Positions 27,370 to 35,718 of a stretch of DNA of 64,000 bases are shown piece by piece. Source of the stretch: Spirochaetae bacterium HGW-Spirochaetae-1 (lineage in GTDB: Bacteria > Spirochaetota > UBA4802 > UBA5550). The DNA lies in NCBI GenBank assembly GCA_002839375.1, contig PGXY01000003.1, positions 467,863 through 531,862 on the forward strand, given 5' to 3'. Position numbers and translations under genes: made by a program. Every line of letters begins with the position of its first letter. Within the stretch, counting starts at the first letter, position 1. The notes under the pieces are model-generated. The model made no database searches, had not been told where the DNA came from, and saw only the letters and a list, made by a program, of their open reading frames with translations.

Positions 27370-28464
27370 TCAGTGTGAATCATAAAATACGTTTGAGTCG
27401 GGGGGGGAATACCATGTCGATGATGCATCTAAATAAATACCGCCCCAGTCATTATTCGTTCCCGATGAAGGGCCGTCGCCGTTGGTGTCGCCCTTTCGGG
27501 AATCATCGCGGTATGAAGTGAACTGCACTGATGGGCTGGTATAATTCACCAGCGAACTGCCGTCACTATCTATGTTCAGAATACTTGAAGGGTAGAACTT
27601 GACAACAACATTGCTTCCCAGCGTAAAATCAGTATTTCCCGTTATCCAGAGATTGTCATTGATGGCAAAGGCCACCTCTGTTTCGCTCCAGCTGATGTCC
27701 CATCGAAAATCTTCATTGGCGTTGTAAAATATTCCATTACAGTCATTGTTAATGGAACCGGCAGCATCGGAAAACATGTTGGAATCATCGATACTGTAAT
27801 AGGGGCCTATGGAAAGAGGAAAAATATTGTCATAGAACCGGTTTCCCGTGATGACCGATCCCGCCGCGGCATACGTGGCATCCAGGGCCCCGTAAAAATA
27901 TCCGCTGCTGGTGCCACCCCTGTTATGGGCAAACACACAATCTGTAACCGAATCTGGTGTCGACGATTCAGGAACGGCATGGTATAACCTCAATGTACTG
28001 TAGTAGGTCGATGCGCCTCCATAGTAAAAAGCACAATGCCTGAAGACCGATCCAGGCTGCCCGTTTGTATCAATACGCATCCAGTCTCCCTTTGCGGCCC
28101 ATGAGGGACCATCACCATTGGTGTCGCCGCCGTGTTCATCGTCTCTGAAAGAAGTAAACACAATGGGCCTTGACGCCGTTCCCCGGGCATCAATTTTACC
28201 ACCGCTGTACAATACGGCATAATCGCCGTCGGGATGAAACTTGACGATAACGCCAGGCTCAAGGGTGAGCACATCATTGATATAAAAGGGATAGGTATAT
28301 ATCACATAGATGTTACCGAATGTCCATGTTGTGGGAGTATCAATATCATCGGTAACCCAGACCACCTGATAGTTCACGTCTGAAGATCCTCCTTCATTGC
28401 CATCGCATCCCGACAGCATGACGAGGAGACACAGGCAAAGCAGTGCGTTAACGGGCTTTTTCAT
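27370..28464 (-). CDS. Repeat lipoprotein with DTNGDG beta-helix-like repeats, possibly truncated
   Basis: ATG 28464 (GAGG upstream) gives a lipoprotein signal ending in LSGC and 364 residues. Two similar units occur: VKFHPDG...IVFTSFRDDEHGGDTNGDGPSW and VKFYPSS...VQFTSYRDDSRKGDTNGDGPSS, cited in part. These repeats, with conserved FTS-RDD-GDTNGDGPS-DW, occur in secreted right-handed beta-helix proteins. The second unit stops soon after its DWGGI, within a region that in the first unit continues for many residues, just past a run of eight C. The C-terminus may thus be lost. Surface adhesion is possible, not shown. Confidence 0.7.
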   Translation of the reverse strand: MKKPVNALLCLCLLVMLSGCDGNEGGSSDVNYQVVWVTDDIDTPTTWTFGNIYVIYTYPFYINDVLTLEPGVIVKFHPDGDYAVLYSGGKIDARGTASRPIVFTSFRDDEHGGDTNGDGPSWAAKGDWMRIDTNGQPGSVFRHCAFYYGGASTYYSTLRLYHAVPESSTPDSVTDCVFAHNRGGTSSGYFYGALDATYAAAGSVITGNRFYDNIFPLSIGPYYSIDDSNMFSDAAGSINNDCNGIFYNANEDFRWDISWSETEVAFAINDNLWITGNTDFTLGSNVVVKFYPSSILNIDSDGSSLVNYTSPSVQFTSYRDDSRKGDTNGDGPSSGTNNDWGGIYLDASSTWYSPPDSNVFYDSH

Positions 28465-28694
28465 GGCGCATACCTCACTTATTTTAAAAATATACGAGCC
28501 CTGGAAGGCAAAATCAACTTTAGGGAAAAAATGCCGCCTTGCCACAGAGAATTCAGAAAATAATTATCACAAGATATCACCATCCGCTCATCGAAGAACA
28601 CTGGAGCCACGGAAGTAAAATAATTTGTATATTTCAGTTTGACATAATCCAGGAAATGGATTAATCTGTACCTGAAAGGAACAGGTGCAGGCAT

Positions 28695-30656
28695 ATGCAT
28701 AAAGAAAAAAGCCATCCCGAAAAAGAATCATTCCGCGTCGACAGGGAAGCACAGCCCGGCAGACACTATGAAAAAGTTCCTGTTCACATTTTTCATAATT
28801 CATCGGCGGCTTCACAGGCCGTGGCAGAGGAAATCGCCTCACTCATCCGGTCACGCCGGAAGGAGAACAGGCCCTGCGTCCTGGGACTCGCGACCGGTTC
28901 AAGCCCCCTCACGGTCTATGAAGAACTGGTGAGACTGCACCGCCACGAGGGACTGAGTTTCAGAAACGTTATATCCTTCAACCTCGATGAATACTACCCC
29001 ATGGACCCCGGCGCCATGCAAAGCTATGTCCGGTTTATGCGGGAAAATCTTTTTGATCTCATCGATATGGACCCGGCGAACATCCATATCCCCGACGGGA
29101 CTATTCCCTATGAACAGATACAGTCGTACTGCTCCGGATACGAGGCCGGGATAGAAGAATGCGGCGGCATAGACCTGCAGATACTGGGCATAGGGCGCAC
29201 GGGCCACATCGGCTTCAATGAACCGGGTTCGGCCATAGATTCCATGACACGCCTCATAACCCTGGACCACCTCACCGTGGCCGATGCGGCCGGTGATTTT
29301 TACGGCGAGGAGAATGTTCCCTCCAGGGCCATTACCATGGGCATCGGCAGCATCATGAAGTCAAAGAGGGTCATCCTCCTGGCCTGGGGCGAGGCCAAGA
29401 CCGGAATCATCCGCAGGGCCGTAGAAGAAGAAATGAGTGATTTTGTCCCGGCAAGCTTCCTGCAAAGTCACAACAACGCCCTTTTTGTACTGGATAACGC
29501 TGCAGCCTCAGAACTGACACGAGTAAAAACACCCTGGCTCACGGGGCCCTGCAAATTCGATAACGACCGCATCGTCCGTAAATGCGTTGTCTGGCTCTGT
29601 CAGAAAATAAACAAACCCATCCTGAAACTCACCGCCAGGGACTATCTCGACCATGGCATGTACGACCTCATGGAGCAGAAAGACAACGCCTACGCGGTCA
29701 ATATCAAGGTCTTCAATGATCTCCAGCATACGATTACGGGCTGGCCCGGCGGGAAACCCCAGGCCGACGACAGCAGCCGGCCCGAACGCTCCGTCCCCTT
29801 TCCCAAAAAGGTCCTGGTTTTCAGCCCCCATCCCGATGATGATGTCATTTCCATGGGAGGAACACTCATCCGCCTCGTGGACCAGGGACACGACGTGCAT
29901 GTGGCCTACCAGACCTCGGGCAACATAGCGGTATTCGACGATGACGTAATCCGATATCTTGACTTCGTCAACGACTTTCACTCGGCCTTCAATATAGACA
30001 GCCGGGAATCCATGGAGTTTTATGAACAAACAGTACGATTCCTCAGGAGCAAAAATCCGGCACAGGAGGATTCCGCCGATGTGCTGAAAATAAAAACCTT
30101 AATACGCGAAGGCGAGGCAAAGGCGGCATGCCGCTTTGTCGGCATTCCGGAAAAGAACATTCACTTTCTCAACCTCCCCTTCTATCAGACCGGCACTATC
30201 AGGAAAAACCGCCCCGGCGACGCCGACGCTGATATTGTGTATTCCCTGTTGAGCAGGATACAGCCTCACCAGATTTATGCCGCCGGCGATCTGACCGACC
30301 CCCATGGCACGCATCGGTTCTGCCTTCAGACGATCCTGAAAGCGCTCGAACGCAGCAGGGGTGAGGCCTGGATGCTGCAGTGTTATATATGGCTCTACCG
30401 GGGAGCCTGGCAGGAATGGGACATCGAAGACGTGGATATGGCCGTACCCCTGAGCCCCCAGGAGTTGCAGAAAAAACGCCGGGCCATTTTCAAACATCAG
30501 TCGCAGAAGGACCGGCCTCTTTTCCCCGGCGTGGACAGCAGGGAATTCTGGCAGCGCGCTGAATCACGAAACCGGGGCACCGCCGACCTGTACAACCGGC
30601 TGGGCATGGCTGAATACGAGGCCATAGAGGTATTCAAGCGGTATCATGTTTCATAG
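28695..30656 (+). CDS. nagB: Glucosamine-6-phosphate deaminase-PIG-L deacetylase fusion
   Basis: A two-domain protein of 653 residues. Residues about 30-330 are NagB: LGLATGSSPLTVYEEL, NLDEYYPM and GIGRTGHIGFNEPGS. Residues about 365-640 form a PIG-L/LmbE zinc deacetylase with VFSPHPDDDVISMGG and DPHGTHRFC. NagB turns glucosamine-6-phosphate into fructose-6-phosphate and ammonia; PIG-L enzymes deacetylate GlcNAc-type sugars, so one chain could do both steps. The same fusion is known from Bacteroidetes. The Asp of the classical DGH site (E. coli D141) is Thr here, as in those long homologues. The last 13 bases overlap the opposing kinase gene. Confidence 0.88.
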   Translation: MHKEKSHPEKESFRVDREAQPGRHYEKVPVHIFHNSSAASQAVAEEIASLIRSRRKENRPCVLGLATGSSPLTVYEELVRLHRHEGLSFRNVISFNLDEYYPMDPGAMQSYVRFMRENLFDLIDMDPANIHIPDGTIPYEQIQSYCSGYEAGIEECGGIDLQILGIGRTGHIGFNEPGSAIDSMTRLITLDHLTVADAAGDFYGEENVPSRAITMGIGSIMKSKRVILLAWGEAKTGIIRRAVEEEMSDFVPASFLQSHNNALFVLDNAAASELTRVKTPWLTGPCKFDNDRIVRKCVVWLCQKINKPILKLTARDYLDHGMYDLMEQKDNAYAVNIKVFNDLQHTITGWPGGKPQADDSSRPERSVPFPKKVLVFSPHPDDDVISMGGTLIRLVDQGHDVHVAYQTSGNIAVFDDDVIRYLDFVNDFHSAFNIDSRESMEFYEQTVRFLRSKNPAQEDSADVLKIKTLIREGEAKAACRFVGIPEKNIHFLNLPFYQTGTIRKNRPGDADADIVYSLLSRIQPHQIYAAGDLTDPHGTHRFCLQTILKALERSRGEAWMLQCYIWLYRGAWQEWDIEDVDMAVPLSPQELQKKRRAIFKHQSQKDRPLFPGVDSREFWQRAESRNRGTADLYNRLGMAEYEAIEVFKRYHVS

Positions 30657-32968
30657 CGGTGCCGTGGACCGTCGACACTTTCACGAATAAGCAGCATGAG
30701 TTTCTGAATGGAATAAGGCTTATGCATAAAGATCACCCGGCCATTCATGTTATCCAGCAAGCTCATGTCCCTGTCAGTATACCCTGACATCATAATGACC
30801 CTGGAAAAGGGAAACAGCCGGAGATATTCACCAGTCAGTTCAAGTCCGTCCATCTCCGGCATGATCATATCCGTAAGAAGAAGATCGGGCTTCAAACCCT
30901 TCTCGCTGATAAGGGACAGGGCCTCACATCCATTGCCTGCGCTGTAGACACTGTAACCATGCTCAGCCAGGACCGCTTCCGTAAAGCTGCGGACATTGAT
31001 GTCATCCTCGACAAGGAGAACGCATTCATTTCCCGATAGAGAGGGTTCCTCTTTCGGTACATCTTTTTTATCGGTGATCACCTCATTACATACAGGCAGG
31101 CAGACCGTGAAGGTGCTCCCTTCTCCCTGTTTGCTGTTCACATTTATGCATCCCCGGTGCTGCCGTACTATGGCATACACGATAGACAGTCCAAGCCCCG
31201 TTCCTTTGCCCGAACTTTTCGTGGTATAAAAAGGTTCGAAGATGCTGCCAATCATATTTTCATCCATGCCCGCACCCGTATCGGTTACGGCAATAGTGAC
31301 ATACTCGCCCGGGATTATCTCTTTATTAACACTGCAAAATTCCTCATCGAGATACTGCCTGTCGGTTTTTACCATAATTTTCTTTTCCGATGCCGGGTCA
31401 GTACCCTCAGCGATGGAATCACGTGAGTTGACAATGAGATTGATCAACACCTGTTCCAGTTGGGCGGGATCACCTTTGATGCCCGGCACGGGGGATATAA
31501 GGCTGGTCTCCACACGGATATCTTCGCCGATCAGCCGGAGAATCATTTTCATCAGATTTCCAATGACACTATTGATATCTACGACAACTGACTCCGAAGC
31601 CTGTTTCCTGCTGAATACCAGCAATTGCCGTATGAGTCGTGCAGCGCGTTCCCCGGCCTCGCTGATAGCAACAATGTCCTTTTTAAGTCTTTCATTTATG
31701 ACAGGAGACAACCCATCAATTTTTCTCATAGCCATCTGGGCATGACCATTGATAACCGTGAGAATATTATTAAAATCATGGGCAATACCTCCGGCCAGTT
31801 TCCCGATGGAGTCCAGTTTCTGCGTCTGAATAAGCTGCATCTGGAGTTCCTTTTTTTCATTCTCGGCGCGTATGCGGCTCGTTAAATCGGTCACCACGCC
31901 GAAACTGCCGTTATATTCACCCTGTTTATCATAGATGGGGCGGGGCGATACGATAGACATGACTCGTTCACCGTTTTTTTTCGTCCATGCCACTTCGTAG
32001 GAATGGTACTCCCCTTTTCTTCTTCTCTCAAGCTGCGTCGTAATTATTGCAAGGTTTTCATCATCGAAATATCCGGTAAATATTGTCTTTTCAAGTTCTT
32101 CCGCCGTATAGCCCGTCATCTCGCACATTCTCGCATTAACATAAATAATTCTGCCGTTTTTATCAACAACGATAAGACCGTCATTCATGTTCTCGATGAG
32201 AAACCGATACTTCTCCTCGCTCTCAACGAGATTCGCCTCGATCTTGAGTCGTTCCAGTTCTATTATTCTGTGATGCCAGATGATATATATGGAGAGCAGG
32301 ATGATAATCGCCAGTATCCCCGAGGTGGCCATATTAATACGCCTCGTGATATTATTTATATCCTTTTCCACATCCTCTATATAGACGCCGGTTCCCACAA
32401 CCCATCCCCAGGGTTCGAACAGCCTTACGTATGAAACTTTTGGCACTATATGGAGCGGATCATCCTTCCACTGCCACCGATATTCAACATAACCGGCGTT
32501 ATGTTGTCTGACCATATCTACAAATTCCACAAAGACTCTTTTCCCCATCGTATCCTTGAAGTCCCTCACATCCTTTCCCTCGAGATCGGCGCGATAGGGA
32601 TGCATGATGATAACGGGACGCATGTCATTTATCCAGAAATAGTCCTTGTCCTCGGGGCCGTAACGCATCGTTCTGATGCGTTCCTTTGCCCTTTCCCGCG
32701 CCTGTGCGGGAGTCAATTCACCAGAACCTGATCTCTCATTATAATTATTGAGAAGGTTCCACACTGAATTGATGAGTTCGCGGGCCATTTCTCTTTTCGC
32801 ATCCATGAGGTTGTTTTGAAAAGCGGGAATGAACACCAGGCGTATCATCACAAAAAACAAAACCACCGTCAGGAGAGCAGGGCCTGCGGAGTGAAGCCCT
32901 ATGACACGCCATAAATATTTCTGTTTCTCCACCCGGCCGAAATGGCTGCCTCTCTCAACGGGAATCAT
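30644..32968 (-). CDS. Membrane hybrid histidine kinase: sCache-PAS-HisKA-HATPase-REC
   Basis: A 774-residue sensor. One helix (about 22-46), a periplasmic single-Cache domain (about 47-200; RERAKERIRTMRYG, DYFWINDMRP, IMHPYRADLEGKD, WGWVVGTGVYIEDVE) and a second helix (about 212-232) give the usual sCache_2 layout, which binds small carboxylates or other metabolites. PAS (about 245-370), HisKA with GGIAHDFNNILTVI, HATPase with DTGAGMDE and GTGLGLSI, and a receiver (LLLTDMIMPEMDG) follow. It lies immediately after the GPH symporter gene on the same strand, two bases apart, so it may sense that transporter's substrate. Confidence 0.9.
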   Translation of the reverse strand: MIPVERGSHFGRVEKQKYLWRVIGLHSAGPALLTVVLFFVMIRLVFIPAFQNNLMDAKREMARELINSVWNLLNNYNERSGSGELTPAQARERAKERIRTMRYGPEDKDYFWINDMRPVIIMHPYRADLEGKDVRDFKDTMGKRVFVEFVDMVRQHNAGYVEYRWQWKDDPLHIVPKVSYVRLFEPWGWVVGTGVYIEDVEKDINNITRRINMATSGILAIIILLSIYIIWHHRIIELERLKIEANLVESEEKYRFLIENMNDGLIVVDKNGRIIYVNARMCEMTGYTAEELEKTIFTGYFDDENLAIITTQLERRRKGEYHSYEVAWTKKNGERVMSIVSPRPIYDKQGEYNGSFGVVTDLTSRIRAENEKKELQMQLIQTQKLDSIGKLAGGIAHDFNNILTVINGHAQMAMRKIDGLSPVINERLKKDIVAISEAGERAARLIRQLLVFSRKQASESVVVDINSVIGNLMKMILRLIGEDIRVETSLISPVPGIKGDPAQLEQVLINLIVNSRDSIAEGTDPASEKKIMVKTDRQYLDEEFCSVNKEIIPGEYVTIAVTDTGAGMDENMIGSIFEPFYTTKSSGKGTGLGLSIVYAIVRQHRGCINVNSKQGEGSTFTVCLPVCNEVITDKKDVPKEEPSLSGNECVLLVEDDINVRSFTEAVLAEHGYSVYSAGNGCEALSLISEKGLKPDLLLTDMIMPEMDGLELTGEYLRLFPFSRVIMMSGYTDRDMSLLDNMNGRVIFMHKPYSIQKLMLLIRESVDGPRHRYET

Positions 32969-32970
32969 GT

Positions 32971-34323
32971 CTATTGTCCCTCTTCCATCTTCCTGATGTC
33001 ATCACGGATTTTTTCATAGGCGTCACGGTCAATGGGATAGAACCAGAGAATAGTGTTGGCCACGATAAAAAACACGGCCGTGAAGGGCCCGATGAGAAGC
33101 CGTATGCCCAGCATGGCCGAGGCTGTCTGGGGCACATCGGGCAGGTACCCGAAAGCATCGAGAATAATGCCGACAAGGAGGCCGGCCAGGGCCTGGCCCA
33201 GCTTGATGGAAAAAGTCCAGAGGCTGTAGAAGACCCCTTCCCTTCGGATTCCGGTCCGGCTGTAATCGTATTCCACCGTATCGGGGATGATGGCCCAGGG
33301 CAGAACATAGTGCGTGGAAAAACCCATGCCGGAAAAAAACATCATGACAAAAATGAATTTTATATCCAGCAGGTGCCCCAGAAAGAAGACGATGAGAACC
33401 GACAGGGCAAAAAGGCTCATGCCGGCAATGTATGTCTGCTTTTTCCCGATCCTCTCCGAGAGCTTCACCGCCAGGGGAATGAATATCATCGATGTGACGA
33501 GAAGGACTATCATGGCAACGGTCATGAGCCCTTCGCTCATAAGCACGTATTTAAAGTAGTATATGAGCGTCGCCGTCACTATGGTGATGCCGATGATATT
33601 GAAGACCCAGGGGAGCAGGATAAGCAGAAAGGGCCTGGTTTTCAGCGCTGACAGGTATGACCTGAAAATATTTTCGCCTTTTTCAAATTTGCCGTGAACC
33701 GGTTCCTTCACGGTGATCACGGGAACAAGGGCCGTGACCGTCATGATGGCGCCGTATATGCCCCCCATGATCATATAGCCGGCGGTGCGTCCCGCCGCAG
33801 CATTGATGATGGGAAGAGCCGTGCCCGCGCCGATAAGGGTGCCCACGACGGCAAACATCATGCGATATCCGTTCAGCACGGTCCTTTCGTCGAAGTCCTT
33901 GGTCAGTTCCGGTGTCATGGCATTGTAGGGAATATTGACAAAGGTGTAAAAAGTACAGACGGCCATGTAGGCCAGGGCTGCCCAGATGAAGAGCGTACTC
34001 TGTCCCTCCAGGCGGGGATTGGTGAACAGGAAAAAGAAAGACAACCCCAGGGGAACAGAGCCGGCCAGCATCCAGGGGCGCCGCCTTCCCAGGCGTGTTC
34101 TTGTCCGGTCCGAGAGGTATCCCACGGCGGGATCAGTGACGGCGTCCCATATTTTACCGATCATGAGGGCCGCTCCCGCCAGGCTAGCCGAGAGTCCCAC
34201 TTCATCGGTTAGATAATTCATGAGCCAGAATGCCACGACGGTAAAAAAAAGGTTTCCTCCCAGGTCGCCGGAACCATACCCTGTTTTAACCTTAAAGGAA
34301 AGCTCCCCTTTTTTCTTATCCAT
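32971..34323 (-). CDS. GPH-family sugar:cation symporter (MFS)
   Basis: The 450-residue protein has about twelve membrane helices and the glycoside-pentoside-hexuronide family motifs: GYGSGDLGGNL near the N-terminus, WDAVTDPAVGYLSDRTRTRLGRRRPW (cited in part: DAVTDPAVGYLSDRT, RLGRRRPW) and DTVEYDYSRTGIRREG in the second half. Family members take up melibiose, glucuronides, xylosides and similar sugars with Na+ or H+. The sCache kinase begins two bases after its stop. A second, related symporter is at 39349. Confidence 0.9.
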   Translation of the reverse strand: MDKKKGELSFKVKTGYGSGDLGGNLFFTVVAFWLMNYLTDEVGLSASLAGAALMIGKIWDAVTDPAVGYLSDRTRTRLGRRRPWMLAGSVPLGLSFFFLFTNPRLEGQSTLFIWAALAYMAVCTFYTFVNIPYNAMTPELTKDFDERTVLNGYRMMFAVVGTLIGAGTALPIINAAAGRTAGYMIMGGIYGAIMTVTALVPVITVKEPVHGKFEKGENIFRSYLSALKTRPFLLILLPWVFNIIGITIVTATLIYYFKYVLMSEGLMTVAMIVLLVTSMIFIPLAVKLSERIGKKQTYIAGMSLFALSVLIVFFLGHLLDIKFIFVMMFFSGMGFSTHYVLPWAIIPDTVEYDYSRTGIRREGVFYSLWTFSIKLGQALAGLLVGIILDAFGYLPDVPQTASAMLGIRLLIGPFTAVFFIVANTILWFYPIDRDAYEKIRDDIRKMEEGQ

Positions 34324-34471
34324 GCCATTACCCCCTGCCGATTTTCAAACTTTGCTGCAATAGTAACGCAATCCTACCAATGAAAAGGGGGAAATGTCAA
34401 TAGCAATACATAAAGCGCATTTTGCCTGATTCCTATTGTTCTTGACATTTTTACCTATTTTGAACGATTAT

Positions 34472-34485
34472 ACCGTACAGACGGT
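34472..34485. promoter_or_regulatory. ACCGT/ACGGT palindrome in acyl-CoA reductase promoter region
   Basis: ACCGTACAGACGGT lies 30 bases downstream of a TTGACA (34442-34447) and 66 bases before ATG 34552. It may be an operator. It is followed by six T, so a weak hairpin terminator is the alternative. Confidence 0.35.
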
Positions 34486-34551
34486 TTTTTATTACTTAAA
34501 CCACAATATTCTTTAAAGTGATGCCAATACAGGCCTGACAGGAGTAATAAC

Positions 34552-35715
34552 ATGAAAAAAACATACTTTATAACGGGAGTAACGGGCTTCCTGGGACAGG
34601 AAATATTGTCCCTCTTAGCCAATGACAGGGAAAGTCAGATATATTGCCTCATCAGGGGGAAAAAAGAAAACACCCCCCAGGAGAGACTGCGGGATATATG
34701 CCGTGAAGCGGGTATCGATGATACGGAACGCATCCATGCCGTGGCAGGAGACCTGGGCAGGGAACGCCTGGGAATGGACGCGGATATCCACGAACAGCTG
34801 ACCCGGCAAGTGACCCACATCATCCACAGCGCCGCAGATGTGCGATTCAATCAAACCCTGGAGGCTATCCGGAAGACCAATGTGGGAGGCACCGCCAATA
34901 TCATCGCCTTTACCAGGGACTGCCATGACCGGTGCGCGAGTTTCTCACACCTTGCCTATGTTGGCACCTGCTTCGTGGCGGGAAAAAGAAAGGGCATAGC
35001 CGGTGAAAATGACCTCACCGACGCGTACGGGTTCAAGAACACCTATGAACAGTCCAAGTACGAGGCCGAGAAATTGCTACGGGAAAACATGAAGGATATG
35101 CCCGTTATAATATACCGCCCGTCCATCATCGTGGGCCTGTCTGAATCGGGCAAGGCAAAGCCGCGGAACGTTATCTATCCCATGCTGAAGCTTTTTCTCG
35201 TATGGAAAGTCCCGGCTGTACCGCTTAACCTCCGGACACGGCTCGATATCGTTCCCGTTGATTTCGTCGCTAAGGCCATTATACACATCTCATCTATCGA
35301 AGCCAACATCGGGAAATGCTTTCCCCTGGCAGCCGGCCCCGGCGGAAATATCAGGCTCACCACGATGCTCGGTATGGTGAAAAATGAATTCCATAAGAGC
35401 ACAGCGGCAATCCCGGCGTCGGTATGGCGTGTCATGATACGTCCCCTGCTCCGCCGCCTCAAACCGGACCTCTATGCCAAGGTCACCAGGGTCTTCAGCG
35501 CCTTTGAACCCTATATCTGGGAAATGAGTCCCCAGTACGGCGTGGACGCCACGAGGAAGGCGCTGGAGGGATCGGGGATAAACCTTCCCGACACGAAGCG
35601 ATTCATCGGCAACTGCTTCAGGTACGCCAATGAAACGAACTTCGGTGAGCTGGACAAGGGCAGTCACGCCGATCCGGCAACCGAGCCTGTTACTACCGGC
35701 GCGGCTGCGGTATAA
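34552..35715 (+). CDS. Acyl-CoA/thioester reductase, extended SDR (male-sterility family)
   Basis: CAGGAG precedes ATG 34552. The 387-residue protein has N-terminal NAD(P) motif ITGVTGFLGQEIL, substrate-side motif HSAADVRFNQTLE and catalytic NTYEQSKYEAE (YxxxK), all typical of NAD-binding-4 fatty acyl-CoA reductases and the thioester reductase domain. Such enzymes reduce acyl-CoA or acyl-carrier protein to aldehyde or alcohol. The acyl-CoA ligase starts three bases after its stop, so the pair can activate and reduce a free fatty acid. Confidence 0.85.
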   Translation: MKKTYFITGVTGFLGQEILSLLANDRESQIYCLIRGKKENTPQERLRDICREAGIDDTERIHAVAGDLGRERLGMDADIHEQLTRQVTHIIHSAADVRFNQTLEAIRKTNVGGTANIIAFTRDCHDRCASFSHLAYVGTCFVAGKRKGIAGENDLTDAYGFKNTYEQSKYEAEKLLRENMKDMPVIIYRPSIIVGLSESGKAKPRNVIYPMLKLFLVWKVPAVPLNLRTRLDIVPVDFVAKAIIHISSIEANIGKCFPLAAGPGGNIRLTTMLGMVKNEFHKSTAAIPASVWRVMIRPLLRRLKPDLYAKVTRVFSAFEPYIWEMSPQYGVDATRKALEGSGINLPDTKRFIGNCFRYANETNFGELDKGSHADPATEPVTTGAAAV

Positions 35716-35718
35716 TGC

